A model generated the notes under the pieces. That model was not told the origin of the DNA. It saw only the letters and a list, made by a program, of their open reading frames with translations, and searched no databases. A stretch of DNA of 64,000 nucleotides. Origin: Quillaja saponaria (taxonomy: Eukaryota > Streptophyta > Magnoliopsida > Fabales > Quillajaceae). Below are positions 46,967 through 59,821 of the stretch, piece after piece. Made by a program: the position numbers and the translations under genes. Positions within the stretch are counted from its first letter, which is position 1. Every line of letters starts with the position of its first letter. The stretch is taken from assembly GCA_029379385.1 (NCBI GenBank), contig CM055607.1, forward strand, positions 35,957,235-36,021,234, read 5' to 3'.

Positions 46967-49900
46967 TCACTGAAACAAGTCAGCTAATTTTTTTCTTAAT
47001 GGTTCCGGTGTTAGCTCTACTAGATCGGGCTCCTCTTCATCAACCCAAGAGATCCAGCCATAGCAAGGTCTAGACCTCCGTTGGCTTGGGAATCTGCTCT
47101 CTGCTTGTATTCGGGACTGTTTGTGTGGCGGAGAGTCTGTAACATTGTTTCCAACAGACTCACAAAGAACACTTCCTACTTGATGGAGACCAGTAACGCT
47201 AGATTCTGCAAGACAAAACGGATATGACTTACCTCTCTCTCTTCTATAGAAGTTACCTTAAATGTTCATTTCATATAGTTAATGAATTGAAACCAAGATT
47301 GTTGCATCAGTTTTCAATGGTGAATGATTGGAAAAGGCATACGGCTATTAAAGTAGTTTATGAAGGAAATGATCTACTACACTTTATTTAAGAAATCAAA
47401 AGAAAGGCTCTATCTTTTCTTCTCTATGCATAATATAATTTGAATTGCACATGAAATCCAACAGAATATCAGAATAATGTTACCAGATTCATTCATTGGT
47501 GATGTAGAGTCTACAACGGTGTTAGTAAGTGAGACCACATCCATAGCCTCTGGACTAGCGCAAGTAAGTGCAACTGGACTTGATGGATCAGCAGCTATTG
47601 CTTCATTGTCCTTCAAAGAAAAAAAAAAAGGTAGAGTTTCAAATAGTAATCGTTTAAGTCACAGCAAAACGAGGACTATTTACCTTACAATTGATGCATC
47701 TAGTTCATTGTTTCCAACAGAATTACAACCACAGTACCACAAATTAAGGAGCAGAAATAGATAATCAAATTGCCAATTCTTTAGTCTTAGAACCACGGCT
47801 GCAATATGCTTCCAGAACTGAATTACAGAGAACAAGAGCCATACACATGGATAATAAAGTTAAGGAGGACATACTTATAACAGATTACTGATGAGAGCGC
47901 AAAAAATAATTACTTCAATATCATAATGGCTACTCACTATACCTACAGTAAGCTTCAAGTTTATCCAGTAAAAAACTAAATTTATGAGATTTTGATTCGG
48001 GGGAGAAATATGCGCTATTGCTTACAGCAAACCTCAAGTTTATGCAGAACAAAAAACTATAATTATGAGATTCTGATTTGGGAGGAGCAATATGCACTAA
48101 ATGGTAATTCTGAGTGGAGGAATGGAGCAAATTATATACTCATAACTGCATCGAAAGTCATAACAATGAACAATCTCCAGCTATATATAAATAGGGAAAA
48201 CCTGCATATATCAAGCTGGAGTTTCAGTTTGCTCATGGGGGCTGGGGCTACAAGGGATATACAGGTACTGGCAATTCTTATGCATGAGTTTACCTCCCTC
48301 ATGTTGCCAAGCCAGTTTCCTGTTAGAGAAGCCTAACAAGAATTCTTATTTTTTTTGTCTTCCTTTTATTTTTGAGGGGTGGCTAAAGAATCATCCTGTG
48401 CTAAAATTAGAGGAGCTTGCCACAGGAAAAACACAAATTATCAAATCAGCTCTAGTAATGAATTACAGAGGATATATAGCTGCTAAGTTGGTCAATTTGT
48501 TGCCCAGAAATATAAGTGAGATAATGCATATTCAGAAAAAAATTGCTGGTGATACAAATAAAATTATCAAAGGTTTGATTCTTGACAACAATACAAAAAA
48601 AGAAGAACAGATGGTGTAAAACTTAAAATCTCATTTCCCCGTGATGCTCCTTTTCACCATGTTATTGGAGAAGCTGGTCTAATAATTTGATTTTTCAAGA
48701 ATGTCTAGAGCATGTTTTCCACATATCAAGTACTCAATCATTCAATTCTGCCATCATCTAATATGAGAAGCTGACGACAAAGCAACAAAATGAAACCACA
48801 AAATGTCATCAAATGCAACAGCTGCATTCTCTTAGTGACATGACTGATAGTCCACTACCCCTGTATCAATTCTACAAGTCACGTAAACAACAAAAGAGCA
48901 TATTCTTTTCCAATTCAATTTCTAGCATTAGGTTTTTTGTGCTACAGAATAAGTAGTTGCAATAGATATAAGAATACAACCGAATCTGTCATGAAACGTT
49001 AACTTGTCCTGCACTTTTATATGGTAAAAGGGGGCAAATTTCACTTTGTCCAAATAGCTTTCCAGCTATGAAATTGCACACATGTGGCTTCTATATTTAT
49101 TAATCCGCCCACTTCTATTATTAACTTGCTGATTTTCATCCATCTTATATTAGAAATATCACTTGGATTGCGTGTGTGTCACATTTAAATTTTAAACCCT
49201 CCATGTTCAAAATTGACCTCAAATTTTCCTCTTATGTGTTATATACATGTAAGATATTTTCCATATTCGAACTGGAAGAAATTAAAATCGGGTCAAGATT
49301 CACTTATGAGAAAGATTGAGCGATTTTAAATTAGAGGGTTTAGACCTGATATAGGTGCCATCTAGTTAACTTCTAAAATAACAGCACATGGGTGGAATGC
49401 GGATTGATAATAGCAGAAATTACATTACTTAGATTGTAAATTGGTTGAGTCCTTAGACGTTTGCCCTAAAAAATAAGTAACATCAAATTCCACTATTAAT
49501 CAAATCTTTAATCCCTAGAGTATAGAACATGCCACTAAACCTGTGTCTAACACAGTGAATTACCTCATCTTCTGGTTCCTCTCCAGAGTTGTTTTTCTTT
49601 GCAAGAATGGTCTCAATAAGAAGTCTGTAAGCATCTTCTTCAATGAAGACCCAATTATCATTACCTCCATAAACCTGAAACAGAAACCCGCAAATGATTC
49701 TCAAATCACACAAAAAAACCATTAATGTTATTTCCTACTCTCGGGAATAAAGAACCTACATTAAGAAGCTCACGAACAGTTTCCTTAACTAAATTGTCAG
49801 GAAATCCATAGGGACGCATTGCGTCGAGAGCAGCATCCATTCTTGTCTGTCCCCTCTGTAATCAGAAGATGAAAAGTATGAAAATAGCTCGAAAGAAAAC

Positions 49901-50124
49901 AAAAAGTAATATTTTTCATCCAAACCAAACAAAATATATAAATGTGGGTGTCAATTGATAACAGCAGAAATTGAAAAGAATTGTGAGAAAAGTTTTCAAC
50001 TTGGGATAAGAGTAATTGATTAAAGGATTGAAGAAAGGAAAAATAGTGTAAATACGCGGGAAAACGATAGAAAATGAAGGAAAATTTGGTAAGAAACCTT
50101 TCGGGTACGTCCTCTGGGAGCCAT
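46967..50124 (-). CDS. Short WIYLD-domain protein, paralogue 1
   Basis: Five exons: 50124-50098, 49855-49760, 49674-49564, 47610-47484 and 47205-46967, 600 bp in total (199 aa) with matching phases. It starts MAPRGRTRK. Residues about 10-70 form a WIYLD domain (TRMDAALDAMRPYGFPDNLV, ETVRELLNVYGGNDNWVF, EDAYRLLIETIL), the small helical, ubiquitin-binding module found at the N-terminus of SUVR1/2/4 histone methyltransferase-like proteins. No SET or pre-SET domain follows. The rest is acidic linker plus a conserved C-terminal block (RSRPCYGWISWVDEEEPDLV). It may be a chromatin or ubiquitin adaptor; the function is not established. A related gene lies about 4 kb upstream on the same strand. Confidence 0.82.
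47938..48094. repeat. Intronic tandem duplication of about 78 bp
   Basis: Two adjacent diverged copies in intron 3 of WIYLD paralogue 1 share CTCAAGTTTATGCAG/CTTCAAGTTTATCCAG, AAAAAACTA, TTATGAGATT, TGATT and AATATG in the same order (about 47938-48012 and 48014-48094). Confidence 0.6.
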
Positions 50125-50225
50125 GGTTCTCGGTAGAGAATCTGCAGCCGGCAAAGAGTGCTGTCTAATCGTATGATCGTATCAGATTATGCTTAGGGCA
50201 CAAGTTATGACTGAATATATAATGG

Positions 50226-52962
50226 TTGGAGTCGAAGTCGGATTGGATACGTGCCTGTCGTTTTGGGCTTAGTGTCGACAATGATTACAGGGATAAATAT
50301 TATTGGGCAGGGGAAACATACGAAACTCCTCTCTCCTATTGTGTACCACCACGGAATATTGTGATCACGCTAATAAAAATTAAACACAAAATTTTGAAAA
50401 CTTCCTTAAATATCTCAAAATTTTATTATTATTAATTCAATAATTTAGCTGCAATTTTGGTAACCTTCTTAAATATCTTCAAATTAAGAAAAAATTTAGA
50501 AACTCATTAAGTGATGAGGTTAAATTTTTATTTATGTGACCATAATCTTATACAAGATATGATATTTGTTATAACTCGATATTTGAATATATATTTTCAA
50601 ATTTTATATATAATTGTTATTGAAAATAAATAAATTAAGTAAAATAGACAAATATAATATATATATATCAAACTTTGTTCCCCACTACTTTTAACCATTG
50701 ACCTTGACTTGATCAAATTTTATTCATGTTTTTCTTTTTCCACTTTTACTTTCATTCCTTTCTTACTTCATTAGCCCATTTTTCCTTTTCTTTCCTCCCT
50801 CGTTCTCTTTCCTGGTTGCTTTTCTTTCCACCGCCTTTACTCCCTTTTTCTAGAAAATTCTGATATTTTTCACTGAGGTAGGGTAGAAACAACAGATACC
50901 ACATTAGCAGAATCAAGACAGACCTGAGGTGTTGCTGAACTCGTATTGACTTGAGAAGGCTTGTTTCGATTCTGCTGCTCAACTTGAGTTGGTTTAGATT
51001 TGGACTGGGTGGGTGATTCAAAATTCACATGATACTTCTGTTGCAGCGTTCTATGAACACTCAATTGATCTTGGTTAACCTGGCCTTGTATGCCCCTCTT
51101 CACCCCAGTACTCCAACCACCTACTCTCAACGTCAATCCAAGTTTCTATTACGCTAGCACAATGGAGAATGACGCAATGGATGGTGGTGATTTCAAATTT
51201 TCAATAGTCAGACAGTCATGGAAACTTGGACTAGAATTCTTGAACCATTTGCAGTGGATAAAAGGTAAGACTGAAGCTTAAGTATTATGATTTAGCTAAG
51301 AAAGGACTCAGTAGATCCTTTTCAGAAATAGTAACAAGATGATAAACGAATCCTTAGATGAAGATTTAGGATTAAAATTTGACACTAAAAACTCTCCTTA
51401 ATTATTCTAGCCGGCCATGAGATATTGGTACTGAAGATAGATTAGTTGACAATTCAGAGCTTAATTATATGTGGACCAACTTTGGGGGTGATGTACCTCA
51501 ATTAGTGATATATATATATATATATACACACACACAGTGTAATAGAAAAGTAGCAGGTTTGGATGAAAGGAAAACTGGATAATAAACTGACTAAGTTAGA
51601 GTTATGGATTCTAGGAGTTAATTTTAGAAAGGTAACGAATATTTATGTGTGGAAAGATGTCTAACCAGATTGGAGGATAAACTATAAGCAAGGCCACTGA
51701 GAATGCAGTTAAACACTTTTTGAGCAAATGAATGAATCATGGGGTACTATCATTGTAAGTATAAGATGAGAATGAAAGTTCCTATTGATGGGGTAGTGGA
51801 TTTCGTAAGTATAATGGCCCAAAGGTGCTTGTTGGATATGGTTTCTTGTTAAAGGAAAAGAAAAGAGAGAGAACATAAGAAAAAGGGGACAGTAAAACAT
51901 ACAAATTGAGAGGGACTGAGAGGAGCTTGATAAAAATTGGGCTAACTCACTCATTGACATGTTTCGTTGCTCCTAGTCACAGGCTAACAACTAACAAGTA
52001 ACATAGCTCTTGCTCCATGATATACTGCTTGTTTTCATGATCCGTACATGTGATCTTCCTATGCATGCCTTAATATATTTTGCGTGTTTCTGATTGTGAA
52101 TAAAATGTCTATGAATAAATAATAAGGAAATATTGATTAGGAAGAGGGAAAATTTGGCAAATTGAGATCTTCAGAGCTAAATTTGAAATTTTTTTAATAA
52201 ATTGTAATAAATTTCAGTAAACAAAATTTTTTCTTAGTTAACTCATGTTTTACAAAATTTACTTTTATTCTTTAGTTTAGTAAGTGTTGTGTTCGTTTCT
52301 TGTTTGAAGTTAAGGTTATAAAAGTTTGGTTATCCATTTTGCAGCCCAATCATACATCCGAGAAGTGTGTGACAATATTATACTACAATTTCTCATTTGT
52401 CTATGTTGTTAAATGAAAAAATTTACTGCCATAGCCCACATAGGCATAAATATTATTTTGCTCGTTAAAAATTAAACTCTTATTTATTTATGTTGATTTT
52501 CCTTAATTAAGTCTTTCCTAATTCAATATTTTTAATAATATATTTTTGGTTTATCTATTATTTTGGTCCTTCAAAATTTTGGCAGTTTTCAATTCGTTAC
52601 TCCAAAAATTTTCTTAGTCAATTTTGTTCTTTAAAATTGTAAAATTTTCAATCAAGTTTCATTATTCCGTTTACATGCTATAATTTAATAAAATAATCAC
52701 ATTTGACATAAAAATAATAATATACATAACTTGTTTTCACATTTTACTAAACTTTTTTTTAAAGTTTATATTATTTTTATTTAAATTTGTTAAATTTATT
52801 TCTAGTATCAAAGGCCGATGTCAAAATTCTGGCATGTCATTAAAAATTAAAATAAGTGGTTTGAAAATTTTTATATTATATTTTTTTCTTCTAAACTTAA
52901 AACAATTAAACTAATAAAATGTATTTGATAAAAAAAAAATTTGAATCTTAATTGACTTGACT
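50226..52962. other. Spacer between the two WIYLD genes, proximal part
   Basis: No supported gene. A less AT-rich island at about 50870-51280 has open frames on both strands (minus 51136-50870 rich in Q and S; plus 51090-51281), but I recognise neither and find no splice context. A compound (TA)n(CA)n microsatellite lies at about 51508-51536. Confidence 0.4.
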
Positions 52963-53350
52963 AGAAAAAATTTTCAAGAACAAACTTACTTTTAGGCTAT
53001 CGATGATATATTACCAAAGATAAAAATCAAGGTGTTCATCAGACTTCAAGTTACTTGGTCATGAACTACATAATTAGAATATACAAACAAATGAAATTAA
53101 AGTGAAAGTAATTACTTAGCAAAATATGCAAAACGTCTCAAAAGAAATTCAAATTGTAGAAAAAATTGTCAAGAACAAACTTACTTTTATGCTGTCGATG
53201 ATACCAAAGATAAAAATCAAGGTGTTCATCAGACTTCAAGTTACTTGGTCATGATCTACATAATTAGAATATACAAACAAATAAAATTAAAGTGAAAGTA
53301 ATTACTTGGCAAAACATGCTAAACGTCTCAAAAGAAATTCAAATTGTAAA
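52963..53350. repeat. Tandem direct repeat, 196-bp period
   Basis: Two consecutive copies (52963-53158 and 53159-53350) match closely, for example AAGATAAAAATCAAGGTGTT, CATCAGACTTCAAGTTACTT and AACGTCTCAAAAGAAATTCA. The first has about 5 extra bases at GATATATTACC. The low divergence indicates a recent duplication. Confidence 0.85.
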
Positions 53351-53894
53351 ATTCTGGTCAATTTGATTTTATGCACAGATTTTTGGTATGTATAACGGCG
53401 GTCATGCTTCTTTGTAGTGACTATAAAAAAGATTGTTCAAAGAACATATAAAATAAAGTTGACAATGATTTTAATAATATATAATAAAAATATTTATTAT
53501 TTTAGATATCATAAATGCCAATAATTTACTTATTGTATCTTAAAAATATTTTAAAAAACTCAATAAAGTGCGGTTCAAGTAATAAAACACGTTTAAGCTT
53601 AGCAATTGAGAAATTTCTTCAATGTCAGGGGTTCGAAAATTAGGCTAGTGTGCGGATATTAATGAGAAATTAAAATTTTTTTTTATCGAAACACATTAAA
53701 AAAAAAACTACAAATGTAATTTATTAACAACTTATCCTCTTGTTTACATAAACATGAAATAATCTTAACAAGTACAAATTTAAAACCTGATGTTTTACTT
53801 TTTCAGGTGAAGATGTATAATCATCTTAATCCGAATTGTTCAACAACTCATTTGATTTCTCGACTAAGATGATAAGATGGTTATGATCAGTTTG

Positions 53895-55604
53895 CTAATT
53901 TTGGAAATGGATACCGACTTCCAGTTCGACAATATCCTGCACATCTTCACTGTCACTAGATATCCAACCATAACAAGGTCTCCGATGATTGTGACTCGGG
54001 AAGCTCTCATTTTCATTTCCTACTTGAATGTGACTATCACTGCTAGATTCTGCAAGACAAGATCATGCATGGATATCACTTTAGTTGTAAACAAGCGATT
54101 TCAAAAAATTATTAGAAGGAAAAATGATGAAAAGAATCGAAGATCAAGAATGAATTAAAAATTGATCACTAGATTCATTTTTTGGGGCTAATGCAGTCTT
54201 CACTTGAGTTTCATCAATTTGTGATATAACATTGGCATTGTTTGAATTGGAAGTTTGCTTACGATCATCATCTCTTGTGCCTTTTGGATCACAATGGTCC
54301 TACAAAGGAAATTAAAAAGATTATACTTGTAGAGGAGAAACAGCCGGATCTAAATATTAGACTCATATCTAACAAATGTGAACATATTTATAAAAAACTA
54401 AAACTACAAATAATACAATAATAAAGATTACAGTAGTAATTTATGTTAATATATTAATTTAAAATAAATGTAAATTTTTAAATAAGATGTTAATTTATCA
54501 TAAATTCACATAGATTTTTATAATAAAATTATAAAAAGTAACTTGTTCCTGCCTGATTCATTAAAAAATAAATTGAGCTCATACGAAATAATTATTTATA
54601 TATAATTACCAGAAAACAAAGTAAAAATTGTATATGTAACACAAAAATTAGTTACCCCGTTTTCTTCAAACTTGACTGTTGGGTGTTCAGACTCTTCTTG
54701 TTTTTCGAGAATGGTGTTAATAAGAATTCCGTAAGAATCTTCTTCGAAAAAGTGCCAATCACCATCATAAACCTGAAACAAATACATGCTCACACTATAA
54801 CATTACTCATATTATATATATTTTTAATTACAGTTTTAGTTAATGAGACTAAATTCTTATAATTGAATCCTTCATTTAATTAATTTATTTAATTAGATCT
54901 TCTAATTTTAACTTTTTTAATAATTAAATGTTTAATTCAAATCATACCCATTTAATTGAGTCAAATAACAACAAAATTCGCTAACTAGCATATAATTTAG
55001 AACAGAATAAAGAAATGAAATATCAATATATGAGAAGAAAAATGAAATATTGACCCAAACCGATAGAAGAGTTTTATTTTCCTTGTCAAATTTGAAACAT
55101 TAATTTTTTTTTTTTCTCCCATAACATGGATAGACTCCTATTCACTAATTTTATTGGATTCAATCTTAGTTTAACTAGCTTTAACTTAATTAATAACTTT
55201 ATAAGAAAGAATTAAATTCTGAAAAGACTTGATTATATATATAATCAGTAACCAAAGCAATAAGCCTTTTTCAAACAAAACAAAAAAAATAATTTTACTT
55301 ATAATTTTGAAAATGTTAGAAAAGAAAACCCACATCAAGGAGTTCCTGAACTGTTTCCCTAACCAATCTGTCAGCAAACCCCATACGAAGCATAGCGTCA
55401 ACAGCAGCATCCATTCGAGTTTGGCCATTCTGCATTCAAATGATAGAAATGTGAGAAAATCAGTAAAAATAAATAAAATTAGCTCAAAAACAAAATTGGA
55501 TTCATTGAACAACAACTGCACATTTGAAGGATTAAACAAAGGGATAAATGTATAAAATATGTCGAAAAAGTTAGTAAAAGAGAAACCTTTCGTTTGGGAG
55601 CCAT
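53895..55604 (-). CDS. Short WIYLD-domain protein, paralogue 2
   Basis: Five exons: 55604-55587, 55429-55334, 54772-54656, 54299-54170 and 54049-53895, giving 516 bp (171 aa) with phases that match paralogue 1 junction by junction. It starts MAPKRK. The WIYLD domain reads TRMDAAVDAMLRMGFADRLV, ETVQELLDVYDGDWHFF and EDSYGILINTILEK. The C-terminal block RRPCYGWISSDSEDVQDIVE corresponds to that of paralogue 1. The linker between them (exon 4) shows no clear similarity, so the ends are conserved and the middle is free. The exon 4 donor GTGATC is weak, so that junction is the least certain. No SET domain. The cellular role is unknown; ubiquitin binding is inferred from the domain. Confidence 0.78.
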
Positions 55605-57336
55605 AACCTTTCCTTGTTTTAAAAATTTGCTAACCCCTTTGTGTCAAACTTGTTCTTGTGGTTCAATGATTTAGATATATTTCCTCATCCTTCCCAAAAT
55701 CAGTGTCACTAGTACTAAAAAATAAAAAATAATGTGACTTCTTAGTATTTATAGGCACGTATATTTAAGAAATGGGTTTATTTATTTAAGAATTAAGATT
55801 GTTGTATACGAACTTGTAAAGATATAGATGAAAGTTGTTTAGGTTTTTTTTCTTTTGGTGGATGAAATTTATTTGTATACTCTTCGATAAATATATTTAT
55901 TATTTTTAAAAATTTTAAACTTTTAAATACTATATTTGTTATATTTTAACAATTTCTTTCAATACATCCATTAAAAATAATGACTTTTTGAATGCATTTA
56001 TGCACTTGTTTAGATTATATATTTTGAATTAATTCAGATATAATACATTTAGATTTTATTTTTTTACATTTAATGTCATAAATAATTACATAATTATTAT
56101 ATTTTAACAAGTACTTTAAATTAGGACACTCATTGAAAATAAAATATTAAAACTGAATTTCTAACAATTGACCTTATTGTTAAAATAACATATTTAGAAA
56201 TTATTTTTATTATTTAATAGTGGTTGATTAGGATTTCAATGATATATGCAATAAATGACTTATTATTAAATGTTAATTTTTTATTTATTACATCTTAATA
56301 AGTATTTTTATGACACTTGTTAGATCAAATTGAACTTATTTATTGTTTTGATTTAATTTAAATTATTTTCTATTTCAGCTTTTGAGAAATTATTTTTTCT
56401 AATTAGGTTATTCAGATTTAATTTTTCTATTTTTTTGTTCTCTATTATATATTTTTTTTAATTAAGTTCATAGGCAAGTCAAAAATATTAAATTGAGATG
56501 AAATTTAACGAAATTAGCTGAAATTTTTTTAGATGATGATGAGAAAATGAATATTAATGCTTGAAAACAAAAATTCTAATAATTAAACAAATTTGTTTCA
56601 TTAATATTGATTTTTGAAATATTATAAAGATATTAAATTATTAATTATGTAACACTAAAACTAAGGTCAAGTAATATAATAAAAATTTCTAAATTTTTAC
56701 ATGAATTTTTTAGGGCACTAATTAATAATTTATAATATTGAGAATCTACCCAAATTACAATTCTCAATAACAATTTTAATACAATTAATTTTTCATTACA
56801 ATTAATAAGAAGATAATAATTAATTATCACTTTATCTTTATTAACCTTAATCAAACACATATACACGTGTCATGTTTATCAAAGTACATAGTATCAATTT
56901 ACTCAATGAATATGATCTTAATTATTATTTTTATCTATATATTAATTAGTTTTATTTATTTTCATTTAAGATTCAAGTATATTTGAATAATTAAATTTTT
57001 AATTATTTAAGTCGACATTATTTTATGAAAATTTTACTAATAAATACTAGTTTAAACGAGTGACTAGTGAAAAGACTCAATGCCCAAATTCCATTTGTTT
57101 TTTTTTTTTTTTTTTTTGGTATTTTTTGGGCCTTTTTGGGTAGAGAAGGAAAAGAAAAGAAAGGAACAGGAAACTAAGTCACATCAATAGCTACTCTACA
57201 CCACCCATTTGTTTTAACAAACTATAAATATTTTAGTAATCAAGTTCAAGTATCATATTATTGAGTTAAACCACCCATACACCCTATTACCCTAACAATA
57301 AGCCAAGTGCTCTAGTATGTTTTAAACATGTCCTTC
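55605..57336. other. AT-rich spacer upstream of the LEA gene
   Basis: No gene is supported. Segments with GGACACT(C/T) ends at about 56125 and 56310-56330 resemble the termini of the element at 36-346 and may be a decayed relative. A poly-T run lies at 57100-57118. Confidence 0.4.
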
Positions 57337-57345
57337 TTATAGCTT

Positions 57346-57420
57346 CCACGTGTCAATATCTAAATGACACGTGTCCATCCCATTGCATGCCTCATGCACT
57401 TACGTCAGTTTTATAGATAT
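57346..57420 (+). promoter_or_regulatory. Seed/ABA-type promoter: two ABRE/G-boxes plus RY motifs
   Basis: CCACGTGTC (57346-57354) and GACACGTGTCC (57366-57376) are G-box/ABRE cores bound by ABI5-type bZIP factors. GCATGC (57385-57390) and CATGCA (57393-57398) are RY-type motifs bound by ABI3/FUS3-class B3 factors. TACGTCA follows at 57401, then a TATA-like TTTATAGA near 57410. All lie within 150 bp of the LEA ATG, as expected for late seed and ABA induction. Confidence 0.8.
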
Positions 57421-57490
57421 CCCTCACTTTCTCCTCATTTGACCACTACGTAACACAAATCTTCAGTTCCCAGAAGAAATCAAACAAAAT

Positions 57491-58654
57491 ATGAGTCAAG
57501 AACAGCATCGAAGGCCACAGCAAGAACCAATTAAATACGGTGACGTTTTTGACGTTCACGGCGAGCTCGCTGGGCAGCCGGTGGCGCCTAAGGATACTGC
57601 CATGATGCAGACGGCTGAGACTCTCATGATGGGCAAAACCCTGAAAGGTGGGGCTGCCTCGGCCATGGAGTTGGCCGCCATGAAAAATGACAGAGCTGGC
57701 ATTGTGGGCCATGGCGATATTACTGGTGTTGCCGGTGACAACGATGGCGTAAGCATCAGAGAGACCGAAAGCGTCTTATTACAGAGTCGGTCAGCGGACA
57801 GGTTTGAACAGTTCACTTAATATCAATAGATTGGTTTTAATCTAATACCAATTAAATAACTAATTTTTTGTGGAGGCATGAATTAAACTTGAGATCTGGC
57901 TCTATTTTTCTATGTTGCTGAATAAAAAAAAATCATCTAATAATTCTTTAGTTGTTGGTTATTGTACAGTTTTTGATAAATTTGTGGACAGGTTGTAGGG
58001 CAATATAGCCAAATAACTCCCTTGGTGCCACCTCCTACTATACAACAGGATGGGGCAGGAGTAGATACCGGGATAACCATTGGTGAAGCACTTGAAGCCA
58101 CCGCGTTAACAGCAGGAAGGAAACCTGTGGAGGGGAGTGATGCCGCTGCAATTCAGGCCGCCGAGGTTAGAAAAACTGGACGTACCGGCATTGTTCATGG
58201 TGGTGTTGCTGCTGCCGCCCAATCTGCGGCCATTTCTAATGCTAGGGCAACAAGGAATGAGGCCAAGACTAAACTCGGAGATATCCTAATGGTAATAACT
58301 AACTATTAACACTTTTTTTCCATATTTTAGGATGAAAATATCATTATTTTACTTATTCTATATATATAATGTATATATAATTATAACACATTAATTTAAT
58401 TAATTAAATTTTAATTAAAATAAAATAAATTATTGATTATATGCAAACTTGTACCAAGTTTTATGTGTTGTTGAGCAGGGTGCTACTTCAAAACTGCCGA
58501 ACAGACAGACCAGCAACAGACAGACCACCAATTATTTTATTTATTTTATGCGGAGATGCGTAATGATCAGTACCTCACTACTCAGCCAACAGGGGTGGCG
58601 GCATCGGTTGCTGCGACTGCTAGGCTCAACCAACATATTAATAATGATAAATAA
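57491..58654 (+). pseudogene. SMP-type LEA protein (seed maturation protein) with two frame breaks
   Basis: Three exons: 57491-57801, 57992-58291 and 58479-58654. The protein starts MSQEQHRRPQQEPIKYGDVF. SMP repeats include TAMMQTAETLMMGKT, then in exon 2 TIGEALEATAL and DAAAIQAAEV. The C-terminus is GVAASVAATARLNQ. The family is D-34/ECP31/RAB28-type LEA: hydrophilic desiccation protectants of late embryos. In exon 1 the frame changes after RETE (about 57766-57773), since only the other frame gives RLITESVSGQ joining VVGQY in exon 2; the 311-bp exon is one base short of phase. In exon 3 the frame changes again between KLP (58500) and YAEMRND (58547), across an AT-rich stretch replacing a usually conserved segment. 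As written it makes a 109-aa truncated product. Loss of function or sequencing error are both possible. Confidence 0.68.
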
Positions 58655-59353
58655 TAGTTATGTATAAGAAGTAAGAGCCAAACTACACTAGGAATCCGAA
58701 TCAGTGTTCTTTTTTCTTTTCTTATATTGTTTATGTAAATGAATAACATTGTCATTTTTCTTTTGGGGAAAAAAAAAGTTGTTATAATTGAGTATTTGGT
58801 AAGAAATTGAGACGAACACGTAAGTACTCTATTTGGGTCGACAATCATTTCCTTTTATAATGTCAAGACTTCATCCAGATCATCAGCAAAATTGTGAAAA
58901 ACATGTTTAATTACCATCGAGAATTGATAGCTCAGAATGAACAAGTAGGTGTTGACGTTTGTTGTGCTTCGCTCTGTCCTCTGCTAGGCCACTTAAGCAT
59001 GGATGCAAAGGGAAGAATGGATGCGGTGTCGGGATGAACAATAAGGCAGGCCAGTTCTTGGAGGACATAAAATATTTCTTCAGGTCTTGCTTTTTGGTAA
59101 CGGATGTTAACCTGCAGGAACAACAAAGGCTTAGAAAGGTCATATCTAGGTAAAAGTGTTAGAATAATATTAGCATACCCTCACATCGTGCAAACCTAAT
59201 CCACAGTGCGAGGCACACATAAAATAGGATCCACCTAGGAGCTCCCTACCTTTGACAAGATTATATGATAATCCTTCCCCACAACAAAGAAGCAGAAAAA
59301 AGCATATACTGTAATTATTTAGTGAATATGATTGTCCAACAGGTGAATAACTT

Positions 59354-59821
59354 TTGGAACAAGGAGTCACTCGTATTACAAACAAATATTACACAGGCAA
59401 GCCATACACAAACCAGTTGTTTAGAGATGGTCCTGGCCGACAACAACAAGAAGCATTAATTCCATCTGCTGTCATCACCAAACTTGCCATCAGGAAGAGA
59501 CTCGGTAGAAACTACTTGTTCGAAAATCAGGGTCACCGTTTGCCTAAAGGCAGCTGCAGGCTGCAGCAGTACGTACAGGAGAACATTCACATGAAAGATA
59601 TACCTATAAGTAATAATAGGCAGAAGTCCATTGCGGCAAAATTAAAAAAAATGACGATGTTAAACATAGTCCGATAACAAAAGAACTTAACTTAAGAACA
59701 CTATTAGAAGATCTGAGTGTTTTCAAAAATGATGATGTTAAACATAGTCCGATAACAAAAGAACTTAACTTCAGAACACTATCAGAAGATCTGAGTGTTT
59801 TCAACATGCCGGTGACAGATA
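59354..59821 (+). other. Unrecognised open stretch with a 78-bp in-frame tandem duplication
   Basis: An open frame (59354-59677) ends just as a repeat begins. With a one-base change in the A-run near 59644-59651, the frame would continue through two copies of DDVKHSPITKELN, RTL, EDLSVF, the units at 59656 and 59734 differing at few positions. The period is 78 bp (26 codons). It ends SVFNMPVTDIMKS and a stop near 59835. The protein family is unknown to me, and the stretch lies inside the putative intron of the minus-strand gene. Confidence 0.3.

Noticed and set aside
48284..48619. 111-codon plus-strand ORF in WIYLD paralogue 1 intron 3
   Set aside because: No recognised domain, AT-biased composition and no splice or promoter context; likely chance.
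53631..53650. GGGGTTCGAAAATT as the T-arm of a tRNA gene
   Set aside because: No matching acceptor stem, D-arm or anticodon arm could be placed around it.
57446..57816. Minus-strand ORFs over LEA exon 1
   Set aside because: Antisense to a clear SMP-family exon with a well-formed promoter on plus.
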